From Glycomyces sp. L485 (lineage in GTDB: Bacteria; Actinomycetota; Actinomycetes; Mycobacteriales; Micromonosporaceae): a DNA stretch of 35,102 nucleotides. Positions 27,107 to 35,102 of the stretch are shown here, piece by piece. The DNA lies in NCBI RefSeq assembly GCF_022548875.1, contig NZ_JAKZEW010000038.1, forward strand, positions 933-36,034. The letters are read 5' to 3'. Both the position numbers and the translations under genes were made by a program. How positions within the stretch are numbered: position 1 is the first letter of the stretch; each line of letters opens with the position of its first letter. The notes under the pieces were generated by a model. That model was not told where the DNA came from and did not search any database. It was given only the letters and a program-made list of their open reading frames with translations.

Positions 27107-28243
27107 ATGAGCCGAACGCTGCTGGTGACGAACGACTTTCCGCCCCGCAGAGGCGGAATCCAGACCTTCGTCCACGGCATGGCGCTCCGCCTGCCGTCCG
27201 ACGACCTGGTCGTCTACACCTCCTCGTCCCCCGGCCATGCTGAGTTCGACGCGTCACAACCGTTCACTGTGGTCCGTGACCGGACGTCGATGCTGCTGCC
27301 GACGCCGCGCGTCGCCCGCGCCGTCACGCAGCTGGCGCGCGAGCACCGCTGTGACCGGGTGTGGTTCGGCGCGGCCGCCCCGCTCGGACTGCTGGCCCCG
27401 CGCCTGTTGCGCGACACCGGGATCGAACGGGCCATCGCCCTCACCCACGGCCACGAGGTCGGGTGGGCCGCGATGCCCGGCACCCGTCAGGCGCTGCGGC
27501 GCATCGCCGCCTCGCTCGACGTCATGACCTATCTCGGCGGCTACACCTACCGGCGGATCGCGCCGGTCGCCGGGAATCTGACGCGTCTCGAACAGCTGAC
27601 GTTCGGGATTGACACGGAGACGTTCAACCCCGAGGTCGACGGCACGCCGATCAGGGACCGGCACGGACTGGGGGACCGGCCGGTGATCGTGTGCGTCTCG
27701 CGCCTGGTGCCGCGCAAGGGCCAGGACAAGCTCATCGCGGCGCTGCCGCACGTGCGCGGGCAGGTCGGCGAGGACGTGCGGCTGCTCATCGTCGGCCACG
27801 GCCCGTACGAGGGCCGGCTGCGGTCGCTCGCGCGGCACTACGGCGTGGAGGACTCGGTGACGTTCACCGGCGGTGTGCCCGAAGGCGAACTGGCGCGGCA
27901 CTTCGCGGCGGGGGACGTCTTCGCGATGCCGTGCCGCACCCGGAAGCGCGGGCTCGACGTCGAGGGGCTCGGCGCGGTGTTCCTTGAGGCGGCGGCGTGC
28001 GGGCTGCCGGTGATCGCCGGGGATTCGGGAGGCGCGCCGGACACGGTGCTGCACGACCAGTCTGGCTGGGTGGTGGACGGCCGGAACGTCGGGGAGATCG
28101 CCTACCGACTCACCAAAGTGCTCACCGACCGGCCGCTCGCGGACAAGTTCGCCTCGGCCAGCCGGGAGTGGGCGTGCAGCGAATGGACCTGGGACCGCCA
28201 GGCCGGCCGGCTCGAGGCGATGCTCTACGGCGAGACCGTGTAG
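27107..28243 (+). CDS. pimB: GT4 glycosyltransferase, PimB-like phosphatidylinositol mannosyltransferase
   Basis: The 378-residue GT-B enzyme has the acceptor-side GGIQ loop (16-19), the donor-binding VSRLVPRKGQD (197-207, with Arg199 and Lys204) and the EX7E motif, Glu286 and Glu294. It resembles PimB' (Rv2188c), which adds the second mannose to phosphatidylinositol mannosides from GDP-mannose on the cytoplasmic side of the membrane. A mannosyl role is therefore likely, though the acceptor is inferred. ATG at 27107 has AAGGGGG six bases upstream; ATGs at 27104 and 27092 are in frame. A fadD15-like gene lies downstream, and this pairing occurs in Mycobacterium too. Confidence 0.85.
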   Translation: MSRTLLVTNDFPPRRGGIQTFVHGMALRLPSDDLVVYTSSSPGHAEFDASQPFTVVRDRTSMLLPTPRVARAVTQLAREHRCDRVWFGAAAPLGLLAPRLLRDTGIERAIALTHGHEVGWAAMPGTRQALRRIAASLDVMTYLGGYTYRRIAPVAGNLTRLEQLTFGIDTETFNPEVDGTPIRDRHGLGDRPVIVCVSRLVPRKGQDKLIAALPHVRGQVGEDVRLLIVGHGPYEGRLRSLARHYGVEDSVTFTGGVPEGELARHFAAGDVFAMPCRTRKRGLDVEGLGAVFLEAAACGLPVIAGDSGGAPDTVLHDQSGWVVDGRNVGEIAYRLTKVLTDRPLADKFASASREWACSEWTWDRQAGRLEAMLYGETV

Positions 28244-28247
28244 GCCC

Positions 28248-28919
28248 CTAGAACTTCGGCTGGTCCGGGGCCTCCAGCAGGCCGAGCTTCAGCGCCGTCA
28301 TGAGCGCCTGCGCGCGGTTGCCGGCGCCCAGCTTCTCGTACAGCTTCGAGATGTGGGTCTTCGCGGTCGACTCCGACACGTACAGCTGCTTGGCGATCCC
28401 CGCCACCGACAGGCCGTCGGCGAGGAGCTTGAGCACCTGCGACTCCCGCGGCGACAGCTGCGGGCCGGTCGGGGTGAGCCGGCGCTGCATCGCCTCGGCC
28501 AGGTCCGCGGCGCTGAACGCCGTCGGGTTCGCCGCGGCGTGGCGCGCCGCCGAGACCACGTCGTTCGCAGGGGCGCTCTTCGGCACGAACGCGCTGGCGC
28601 CCGCGTCGAGCGCTCCGAACAGCTGGTCGTCGCCGGCGTACATCGTCAGCACGACGATGCCCATGTGCGGGTGCGCCTTGCGCAGCTTCCTCGTGGCGTC
28701 CAGTCCGGAGCCGTCAGGGAGGCGCAGATCCATGATAACGACGCTGGGCATCAGCGACGCGGCCTGGCGCAGGCCGTCGCCGGCAGTGTCGGCCTCGCCG
28801 ACGACCTCGAACTCGGGGTCGCGGTCGAAGGCGTGCCGAAGGCCCTTTCGGATCAGATCGTGGTCGTCGACGATCAGGACCGTCGTCTGACTGTTCGATT
28901 CAGGCGCGTCAGCGTTCAT
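28248..28919 (-). CDS. NarL/FixJ-family response regulator
   Basis: The 223-residue protein has a receiver domain (about 12-125) with Asp18, Asp19, the phospho-acceptor Asp64 in VIMDLRLPDGSG, Thr92 and Lys114, then a LuxR-type helix-turn-helix (about 155-215, LSPRESQVLKLLADGLS). It would be phosphorylated by the histidine kinase encoded just upstream; the two overlap in ATGA. The target genes are unknown. It ends 4 bp from the convergent pimB-like gene. Confidence 0.93.
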   Translation of the reverse strand: MNADAPESNSQTTVLIVDDHDLIRKGLRHAFDRDPEFEVVGEADTAGDGLRQAASLMPSVVIMDLRLPDGSGLDATRKLRKAHPHMGIVVLTMYAGDDQLFGALDAGASAFVPKSAPANDVVSAARHAAANPTAFSAADLAEAMQRRLTPTGPQLSPRESQVLKLLADGLSVAGIAKQLYVSESTAKTHISKLYEKLGAGNRAQALMTALKLGLLEAPDQPKF

Positions 28920-30694
28920 CTCTCGTCTCTCTCCTCATTGGCTACCTCGGTCCCGACGGGTCCGGTGGGCGCGGTAGTGCTCGGTTCTGTCGAAGACATG
29001 CGGTCGGCGGCGGCCCACTCGTCGGAGGCCGGATGATTCGGCGCCGTCTTCGGGGTCGGACGCGCGGAGGCGTTGAGCACCACGGCCACGGTGGTGCCGT
29101 GCGGCTGGTGGGGCCTGATCTCCAGCGAACCCCTGATGCGTTCGGCGCGTTCGCTCATGATCGCCAAGCCGTAGCGGCCCTCGGAGGCCTCGCCGATGAG
29201 CCCCTGACCGTCGTCGGTGACCTCGATGCGTGTGTACGGCGGGTCCACTTCGCAGGTGACCCACAGGTTCTCGGCCCGAGCGTGCTTTCGGGCATTGGTG
29301 ATCGCCTCCTGCGCGATCCTCAGCAGCTCGGCCTCGGTGCTCGCCGGAAGCCGCGCTCCGCCTTCGTCGAGCGAGAGGTGGACCCGCAGTCCCGCGGAGG
29401 CGCCCACAGTACGAGCATAGTCCGCGATCGCGGACGCCAGTCCTCCCTGACGGTCGACGTTCGAACGGAGCTCGAACAGCGAGAAGCGAAGCTCGGTGAC
29501 GAGCCTGGTGACTTCGCTGCGGAGGTCCTCCAGCTCCACCGACGCCTCGCCGGCATCCGGCGGCAGGACCGCCATCGCGTTGTCGATGCCGTAGCCGAGC
29601 ATCGCCAGCTCCTGGGCGATCCCGTCGTGGATCTCGCGGGCGAGCCGCTGGCGCTCCTCGGTCGTCGCCATCGACCTGACGTCCTCGAACAGCAGCGCGG
29701 TCTCCAGCCTGAGGGCGGCGCCCTTCGTCTGCTCCTCGGCCGCGGTGATGGCGTCGGCGTCGAACGCCGCGGGGTCGTCGGACTCGATCGCCACGAGGCC
29801 GACGGTGCGGCCCTCGGCGACGAGCGGGATCACCAGGGACGCCACCGCGGCTTGCGTGGACCGCGACAGCGGCAGCTGCCCGGCCTGCGGTTTCTGCCCG
29901 GCCCAGGCGTCGGCCAGGAGTGTGTTCAACTGCGGGGAGGTCTCCCAGTCGACGCGTTCGTCTGCGTGCTGGGAGAGCACGACGAGGCGCCGTCCCGAGG
30001 ACGCGGCCAGCACCGCCGCCCGGTCGGCGCCGGGGAGGCGCACGACGGTGTCGACCAGTTCGGTGGCGATCCCGCCGGGGTCCAGCGTGGCTCCGGGGAG
30101 TTGGCGCGCGACGACGCGCAGCTGCGTCAGCAGGGCCGCGGCCTCGGCGTACGGCAGCTGCGAATGGCTCAGGTCCGAGCGGCGGGAGCGGCGCAGCCAC
30201 CACGCGCCCACCACGGAGGCCATCCCGAAGGCCAGAGCGACGGCGACGGTCGTGATGTAGGTGCCGCGGTCGAACGTCGACAGGCGAGGTGTCTGCACGA
30301 CCAGGCCGACGGCGGCGAGCGCGACGAGCGTAGGCGGCCCCCACGCGCGGAGCCAGGCGTACCGGCTCGGCTCGGCCGGTCCGGCCGCGTCGAACGCGGC
30401 GGTGGCGAACGGCGCGATGAGGTAGGGCAGCATCCACGCCGGGATCCCGCCGGTCGTGAGCGTGCCGAGCACGACCACGACGACCTCGGCGAGTCTCCCG
30501 GCGGGGGCCAGGACACGGTGGTGGGGGAGGACGACGCCCGGCATCGCGGCGAGTGCGAGGATCCCGCACCAGGTGGCGGCGGAGATGAATCCGACCGAGG
30601 CCCAGCCGAACACCGCGACGAGCGCGAAGAGCACCGCCCGCAGCACCACGGCCGGTAGGCGCCACTGCCGTTCGAGCACCGCCTCCTCGCTCAT
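28916..30694 (-). CDS. Sensor histidine kinase with membrane domain and GAF domain
   Basis: The 592-residue protein has an N-terminal membrane region of about five or six spans (about 13-166), a GAF domain (about 200-335), a HisKA_3 dimerisation helix with His356 in REIHDGIAQEL, and a HATPase_c domain with Glu463 and Asn467 in EAITNARKHA and DDGQG near 494. It is a NarX/DegS-type kinase. The GAF domain could bind a small ligand; no haem or cysteine ligand pattern is evident. The Thr/Pro-rich tail (about 545-592) is unusual for the family. The gene starts 9 bp after the fadD stop codon and overlaps the response regulator. Confidence 0.92.
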   Translation of the reverse strand: MSEEAVLERQWRLPAVVLRAVLFALVAVFGWASVGFISAATWCGILALAAMPGVVLPHHRVLAPAGRLAEVVVVVLGTLTTGGIPAWMLPYLIAPFATAAFDAAGPAEPSRYAWLRAWGPPTLVALAAVGLVVQTPRLSTFDRGTYITTVAVALAFGMASVVGAWWLRRSRRSDLSHSQLPYAEAAALLTQLRVVARQLPGATLDPGGIATELVDTVVRLPGADRAAVLAASSGRRLVVLSQHADERVDWETSPQLNTLLADAWAGQKPQAGQLPLSRSTQAAVASLVIPLVAEGRTVGLVAIESDDPAAFDADAITAAEEQTKGAALRLETALLFEDVRSMATTEERQRLAREIHDGIAQELAMLGYGIDNAMAVLPPDAGEASVELEDLRSEVTRLVTELRFSLFELRSNVDRQGGLASAIADYARTVGASAGLRVHLSLDEGGARLPASTEAELLRIAQEAITNARKHARAENLWVTCEVDPPYTRIEVTDDGQGLIGEASEGRYGLAIMSERAERIRGSLEIRPHQPHGTTVAVVLNASARPTPKTAPNHPASDEWAAADRMSSTEPSTTAPTGPVGTEVANEERDER

Positions 30695-30703
30695 TCAGCC
30701 TCG

Positions 30704-32500
30704 CTAACCGTTGTTGTCGTACAATGCGTTGATCTCGTCTGAGTATTTTTCCATGACTACGTGCCGTTTGACCTTGGTGGACGGAGTGATTTCTCCGGCA
30801 TCTTCGGTCAGCTCGACCGGTATGACCCGGAATCGCTTGATCTGCTCCGCGCGGGAGACCGTCGCATTGGCCCTGTCGACCTGGCCTTGGATCTCGGCGA
30901 GCAGGTCGGCGTCCGACGCGACGTCGGCGATGGACTCCTCGGGGTCCTTGCCGTGGCGTTCGAGCCAGTCGGGAAGCATGTCGCCGTCGAGCGAGATGAG
31001 CGAGCCGATGTAGGGCCGCCCTTCGCCGACGACCATCGCGTAGGCGATGAGCGGGTGGGAGTCCAGGACCTTCTCCATCGGCGCGGGGGCGACGTTCTTG
31101 CCCCCGGAGGTCACGATGATCTCCTTCTTGCGGCCGGTGATGGTCACATAGCCGTCGTCGTCGATCTCGGCGATGTCGCCGGTCGAGAACCAGCCGTCGG
31201 CGTCGAGGACCTCGGCGGTGGCCGCGTCGTTGTTCCAGTAGCCCTGGAAGATCTGCGGGCCCTTGGCCTGGAGTTCGCCGTCGTCGGCGACGCGCATCGC
31301 CGTGTCCGGGGTGGGCCGGCCGACCGAGCCGATCTTGATGGCGTTCTCGAGGTTCAGCGAGAGCACGGGGGACGTCTCGGTGAGGCCGTAGCCTTCGTAG
31401 ATCGTCACTCCCACGCCGCGGAAGAAGTGCCCGAGCTCCTTGCCGAGGGCGGCGCCGCCGGAAACGGCGGAGGTGCATTCGCCGCCGAGCGCGGCGCGGA
31501 GCTTGGAGTAGACCAGGACGTCCCACAGTTTGTGGCGCAGTTTCAGGCCCAGCTTCATGTCGGCCGGGTTGTCCATGGCGCGGCTGTACTCCTTGGCGCA
31601 GGCAGCGGCCTTCTGGAACAGGTGCTCCTTGCCGCCGTCGACGGCCTTCTGGTAGGCGTTGTTATAGACCTTCTCGAACACGCGCGGGATGGCCAGCAGC
31701 GTCGTCGGCTTGACGACCGGCATGATCTGGGCCAGCTTGCTGCGGTCGGAGAAGTGGGCGAGGGTGATGCGCGACTCCATGCCGCCGACCTGGAGGATGC
31801 GGGCCAGGACGTGGGCGAGCGGCAGGAACATGAGCATCCGCGCGTGCTCGTGCAGGATGTTGGGGACCTCCGGCAGGACGTTGCGGATGTCGGCCAGCAG
31901 GTTCCTGTGGGTGAGCATGCAGCCCTTGGACCGGCCGGTGGTCCCGGAGGTGTAGATGATCGTGGCCAGGTCGTCGGCCTTGCGGCTGGTGCGGCGTTCC
32001 TCGATGTCGACCTCGGCGTCGGCGCCGGAGGCGGTGAGCGCCTCGACCGCGCCGTCGTCGATCGTCCACACGTGCTTGACATCGCCCGACCTGCCCTCGA
32101 CGAGGTCGCGGTGCTCTGGGGCCTCGACGATCGCGGCGACGGCGCCGGAGTCGGACATGACCCATTCGGCCTGCTCGGCAGAGGAGGTCTCGTAGACCGG
32201 CACGGTGACCGCGCCGGCTGCCCAGATCGCGTAGTCGAACAACGTCCATTCGTAGCGGGTCTGCGACATCAGCGCCACTCGGTCGCCGGGCTGCACTCCG
32301 GCCGCGGCGAGGCCGCGCGCCACGCCCGCCACCTGGTCGCGAAACTCCGCAGCGGTGACGTCGTGCCAGGTCAGGCCGTCGTCGTAGGTGCGGGCGTACA
32401 GCACCGTGTCGGGATCGTTCTCAGCGGCGTCCCACAGTGACGTGAGGGTGTTGTCGTTGTCGGGCACTGTCACCACAGGGGGGACGGCGAACTCGCGCAT
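30704..32500 (-). CDS. Long-chain fatty acid-CoA ligase (FadD15-like)
   Basis: The 598-residue enzyme has the AMP-binding P-loop YTSGTTGRSKG (183-193), the YGLTETSP motif (about 375-382), the ATP-binding GDIAEIDDDGYVTITGRKK region (about 443-461) and a C-terminal Lys in STKVKRHV (about 577-584). It activates fatty acids to acyl-CoA in the cytoplasm. The gene is the first of an operon with the two-component pair (gap 9 bp, then a 4-bp overlap). A TTCGCG/TAACAT promoter (32584-32556) with a GACCGGTC palindrome in its spacer lies upstream. The start is ATG at 32500 with GGAG eight bases upstream. Confidence 0.92.
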   Translation of the reverse strand: MREFAVPPVVTVPDNDNTLTSLWDAAENDPDTVLYARTYDDGLTWHDVTAAEFRDQVAGVARGLAAAGVQPGDRVALMSQTRYEWTLFDYAIWAAGAVTVPVYETSSAEQAEWVMSDSGAVAAIVEAPEHRDLVEGRSGDVKHVWTIDDGAVEALTASGADAEVDIEERRTSRKADDLATIIYTSGTTGRSKGCMLTHRNLLADIRNVLPEVPNILHEHARMLMFLPLAHVLARILQVGGMESRITLAHFSDRSKLAQIMPVVKPTTLLAIPRVFEKVYNNAYQKAVDGGKEHLFQKAAACAKEYSRAMDNPADMKLGLKLRHKLWDVLVYSKLRAALGGECTSAVSGGAALGKELGHFFRGVGVTIYEGYGLTETSPVLSLNLENAIKIGSVGRPTPDTAMRVADDGELQAKGPQIFQGYWNNDAATAEVLDADGWFSTGDIAEIDDDGYVTITGRKKEIIVTSGGKNVAPAPMEKVLDSHPLIAYAMVVGEGRPYIGSLISLDGDMLPDWLERHGKDPEESIADVASDADLLAEIQGQVDRANATVSRAEQIKRFRVIPVELTEDAGEITPSTKVKRHVVMEKYSDEINALYDNNG

Positions 32501-32555
32501 GGGCAGGCTCCGTTCGTGTCGCCGATTTCACGGCTCTGTAAAGCGGCTCACACTC

Positions 32556-32584
32556 ATGTTACCGACCGGTCACTTGGTCGCGAA
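32556..32584 (-). promoter_or_regulatory. Promoter of the fadD operon with a palindrome in the spacer
   Basis: On the minus strand TTCGCG (32584-32579) and TAACAT (32561-32556) have a 17-bp spacer that contains the perfect palindrome GACCGGTC (32571-32564). A TetR-type repressor could act there, since such palindromes are common TetR-family sites. The -35 box is weak. Transcription would start near 32550, about 50 bases before the ATG. Confidence 0.45.
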
Positions 32585-32757
32585 CGGCGGGACTGTGAGT
32601 TAACCCATCATGATAGTTGCAGACCGCACCTCGCGGGCCGACGGTGGCCGTCCCGAACCGAAATCCCCCGAATCCCGATCGGACCGACGCTCCGGGCCGG
32701 GACCCCGGCGACGCCGCCCGACGGCACCACCTTCCGAAAGAGGTAGGAAAAAGGGTG

Positions 32758-32788
32758 CTGACCACCGGCTGTGAACGTCGCGTAAAGT
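32758..32788 (+). promoter_or_regulatory. Candidate glkA promoter
   Basis: CTGACC (32758-32763) and TAAAGT (32783-32788) are 19 bp apart; shifted by one base, the -35 is TGACCA with an 18-bp spacer. Transcription would start near 32795, about 60 bases before the GTG. The stretch from 32590 to 32750 shows no gene. Confidence 0.45.
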
Positions 32789-32857
32789 CATTCGTTGGCC
32801 CGCAGCGTCGCGGAGAATCCAACGAGAACGCTCAAGAACATCGCTGGAGGGACAGCA

Positions 32858-33814
32858 GTGAGTCTGACAATCGGGGTCGACATCGGCGGGACCAAGGTCG
32901 GCGGCGGCCTCGTCGACGAGAACGGCCAGGTCCTCGCCACGGCCCGTCGCCCCACTCCGGCGGACGACACCCCCGGCGTCATCCAAGCCGTCAAGGAAGT
33001 CGTCGAAGATCTCCGCGAGGGCCGCGACATCGAAGCCGTCGGGATCGGCGCGGCCGGCTGGATCTCCTCCGACCGCTCCACCGTCATGCTCGCCCCCAAC
33101 CTCTCCTGGAAGGACGAGCCCCTCCGAGACAAGGTCTCCGAGGCGGTCGGCCTGCCCGTCGTGGTCGAGAACGACGCGAACGTCGCCATCTGGGGCGAAC
33201 ACAAGTACGGCGCCGCCAAAGGCGTCCGCTCCTCGGTCCTCTACACCGTCGGCACCGGCATCGGCGGCGGCATCGTCGTCAAGGACAACCTGCTGCGCGG
33301 CACCAACGGCGTCGCCGCCGAGATCGGCCACACCCGCTCGGTCATGCCCGACGGACGCACCTGCGGCTGCGGACGCACCGGCTGCCTCGAGCAGTACGCC
33401 TCGGGCCGGGCGCTGACCCAGGCCGCCCGCGACGGTGCCAAGGCCGACCCCGACCAGGCGCAGATCCTGCTCAAACTCGCCGGAGGCGACCCCGAGGCGA
33501 TCACCGGCCGCCAGGTCACCGAGTCCGCCAAGCAGGGTGACGAGGTCGCGCTGGCCGCCTTCGACTTCATCGGCTACTACCTGGGCAACTCCGCGGCCGA
33601 CATGGTGCAGCTCATCGACCCGGGCGTCATCATCATCGCCGGCGGCGTGATCGACGCGGGCGACCTGCTGCTCGATCCGATCCGCAAGCACTACACCGAG
33701 GCGCTGTCCAGCCGCGCGACCCTGCCGGTCGCCGAGGTCAAGGCGGCGACGCTCGGCTCGAAGGCCGGTGTCATCGGCGCGGCCGACCTGGCCCGCCACC
33801 GCACCGGCCTCTAG
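32858..33814 (+). CDS. glkA: ROK-family glucokinase (GlkA-like)
   Basis: The 318-residue kinase starts with the ATP-binding DIGGTKVGGGLVDENG (8-23), has the catalytic Asp106 in ENDANVA and the sugar-binding EIGH (155-158), and binds zinc with His158, Cys169, Cys171 and Cys176 (CGCGRTGCLEQYAS). It phosphorylates glucose with ATP. In Streptomyces the homologue GlkA also takes part in glucose repression. The N-terminus lacks the helix-turn-helix of ROK repressors, so this is the enzyme. GTG at 32858 has GGAGG seven bases upstream; the frame is open to an upstream ATG at 32795 that has no ribosome-binding site. Confidence 0.93.
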   Translation: MSLTIGVDIGGTKVGGGLVDENGQVLATARRPTPADDTPGVIQAVKEVVEDLREGRDIEAVGIGAAGWISSDRSTVMLAPNLSWKDEPLRDKVSEAVGLPVVVENDANVAIWGEHKYGAAKGVRSSVLYTVGTGIGGGIVVKDNLLRGTNGVAAEIGHTRSVMPDGRTCGCGRTGCLEQYASGRALTQAARDGAKADPDQAQILLKLAGGDPEAITGRQVTESAKQGDEVALAAFDFIGYYLGNSAADMVQLIDPGVIIIAGGVIDAGDLLLDPIRKHYTEALSSRATLPVAEVKAATLGSKAGVIGAADLARHRTGL

Positions 33815-33820
33815 ACGCGC

Positions 33821-33852
33821 GAAGGGGCCGGAAGCGCGCTTCCGGCCCCTTC
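33821..33852 (+). terminator. Terminator of glkA
   Basis: A perfect 14-bp stem (33821-33834 with 33839-33852) with loop CGCG begins 6 bp after the stop codon. The last bases of the stem include TT, with a short T-rich run behind. Confidence 0.85.
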
Positions 33853-33929
33853 TCTGCACGCAGACGTTCGCCGACGCGTTGCCCGTACAGTCTTCTCTTT
33901 TCGTGCCGCGAGTGCCCGGCACGGGGGAG

Positions 33930-33962
33930 GGCGGGGACCGTCCGGTCCGGGCGATCCCCGCC
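33930..33962 (-). terminator. Candidate terminator of the RICIN/beta-helix gene
   Basis: GGCGGGGA (33930-33937) and TCCCCGCC (33955-33962) form an 8-bp stem with a GC-rich 17-base loop, downstream of the gene's stop codon at 33986. A smaller hairpin, GTGCCG-8-CGGCAC, follows at 33903-33922. Confidence 0.5.
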
Positions 33963-33985
33963 GCGTCATCGGCTTCGGGAGACCG

Positions 33986-35102
33986 TCAGCAGATGTTCCT
34001 CGAACCGTTGCCCGAGAGGTTCCAAGTGGAGTTTTCCGCGCACGGCGATTCCCTGACCGAGGTGTTGTCGACGGTCAAGGTGATGTCGGTGTCGCGGGTG
34101 TTGGGGAACTCCGAGCGGGCCGCGATGCGCACTTCGCCGCCGCCGTTGACGGTGCCGCCGGCGATCGTGTAGTTGTAGCAGTTCTCGATGAGGATCGAGT
34201 TGTTGCCGTTGTTCGCCAGGTCGACGGTGCCGATGCGGACGCCGCCGGACTGCGAGACGCAGAAGATTCCGCGACCGCCGCCGCGGGAGACGACCTTGTC
34301 GACGTTGATGTTCGTCGAGTACGAGCCGTTCGACAGCCGCCCGGCGGTGTTCGCGGTGCGGAAGGTCGCGTACCCGGTTCCGGTGGCGACGTCTTCGCCG
34401 TCGACCAGCCCGATGTTCGCGTTCCGCGTGTTGTTGAGGAGCAGGCCGGAGTAACCCGTGCTGCGGGCGACTACGGTGCCGATCTCCAGGCCGTCGATGT
34501 TCCAGGTCTCGACGCCGTGGCCGCCGGTGCCCGAGACGTAGACGTAGTCCATCGTCACGTTCGAGCTGCCGGCGTGATCGCGCTCGAAGCGGATGCCCGC
34601 GCCTCCCGAGAGGTTCAGGTTGATCTCTCCGAGGTGCAGGTTGTCGTTGCCGTAGAACCGCGTCGCGAAGTACGGGTTCCCGGTGATGTTCAGGTGCGGA
34701 ATCGACACGCCCGAGGTGTTCAGCGACTCGATCGCGCCCCTGCCTCCGCGGTTTGCGGTGTTGATCGTCCCGCACCCCTCGAAGATCCGGTTGCTCGGGA
34801 TCGAGATGGTGTTGGCGCCGATCGAACCGCTCGCCATCACCGACACCCGCTGGCCGTTGCCGAGCGAGTCGACGGCCGTCTGGATCGCGGCCCGGTAGTC
34901 GCCACCGGAGTAGATGGTGCTGCCGCCGTTGCGCGCGGTGTAGTTTCCGGACGAGCCGGTCACCGTCGCATCCGGCGTACCAGAACCGCAGTCGCCGTTG
35001 CCGGGGTCACCGGGGTCGCCGGGGTCATCGGGGTCATCGCCGCCGTCGACCCTGACGAGCTGGAACTGCTGGTTCGATTCGCCGCTCGGGTCGTACTGGG
35101 AG
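33986..35102 (-). CDS. Secreted RICIN (CBM13) and right-handed beta-helix protein, 5' end outside the window
   Basis: The visible 372 residues start inside a ricin-type lectin domain whose last repeat ends SQYDPSGESNQQFQLVRV, then an Asp/Gly/Pro linker (DDPDDPGDPGDPG) and a Cys-containing segment. The rest (about 300 residues) is a repetitive right-handed beta-helix of the pectate-lyase type, with many Asn ladders and strands such as NIGLVDGEDV and RIGTVDLANNGNNSILIENC. It is probably exported and binds or cleaves a polysaccharide, but no catalytic residue can be named. Database relatives are sometimes labelled Sir2-like, which the sequence does not support. A GTG at 34963 is an internal codon, not the start. 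Confidence 0.85.
   Translation of the reverse strand, partial: SQYDPSGESNQQFQLVRVDGGDDPDDPGDPGDPGNGDCGSGTPDATVTGSSGNYTARNGGSTIYSGGDYRAAIQTAVDSLGNGQRVSVMASGSIGANTISIPSNRIFEGCGTINTANRGGRGAIESLNTSGVSIPHLNITGNPYFATRFYGNDNLHLGEINLNLSGGAGIRFERDHAGSSNVTMDYVYVSGTGGHGVETWNIDGLEIGTVVARSTGYSGLLLNNTRNANIGLVDGEDVATGTGYATFRTANTAGRLSNGSYSTNINVDKVVSRGGGRGIFCVSQSGGVRIGTVDLANNGNNSILIENCYNYTIAGGTVNGGGEVRIAARSEFPNTRDTDITLTVDNTSVRESPCAENSTWNLSGNGSRNIC

Overview
The window is high-GC DNA (GC-rich third codon positions; GTG and TTG starts; several starts with no Shine-Dalgarno) from an actinomycete. GlnR-type operator, PimB-like mannosyltransferase, DGPF/ECF42 pair and HelD-family helicase all fit that phylum. Secreted RICIN/beta-helix protein and LPXTG protein suggest a soil or plant-associated genus. 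A Glycomyces-like organism is my guess, from recalled protein similarity only.

Layout. 1-491: low-complexity non-coding edge. 0.5-4.6 kb (minus): PASTA Ser/Thr kinase and HelD/HelR helicase. 4.9-6.6 kb (plus): NSS transporter with its 38-aa small subunit, closed by a perfect 20-bp hairpin. 6.7-13.1 kb (plus): ABC-F ATPase behind a long structured leader, a Cu-SOD-like lipoprotein, and HrpA helicase. 13.3-15.1 kb: DrrAB-type exporter, directly followed by remnants of a higBA toxin-antitoxin locus. 15.3-16.9 kb: divergent EamA exporter/MarR regulator with palindromic operators. 17-18 kb (minus): MBL hydrolase with coding-like sequence continuing past its amber stop. 18.2-22.4 kb (plus): orphan ChvE-like sugar-binding lipoprotein, dgpf-ecf42 sigma operon with its own promoter signature, and an LPXTG surface protein. 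22.4-25.0 kb (minus): AzlCD exporter and type I glutamine synthetase. 25.2-28.2 kb: RDD membrane protein, NYN-domain protein, PimB-like glycosyltransferase. 28.2-32.5 kb (minus): a fadD - histidine kinase - response regulator operon. 32.9-33.8 kb: ROK glucokinase. 34.0-35.1 kb (minus): 5'-truncated RICIN/beta-helix secreted protein.

Most genes are chromosomal housekeeping or environmental-response genes. There are no rRNA or tRNA genes, no CRISPR array, no insertion sequences and no phage genes that I can see. Antibiotic and stress handling is a theme (HelR-like, ABC-F, DrrAB, EamA/MarR, ECF42). Nitrogen and carbon control is another (GlnR-glnA, MetPS-like transporter, AzlCD, glucokinase). 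I found no obvious new multi-gene system. The best leads are the ABC-F leader, the higBA scar, the coding-like tail behind the MBL amber codon, the Cu-only SOD-like lipoprotein, the kinase activation loop without phospho-acceptors, and the fadD-linked two-component operon.
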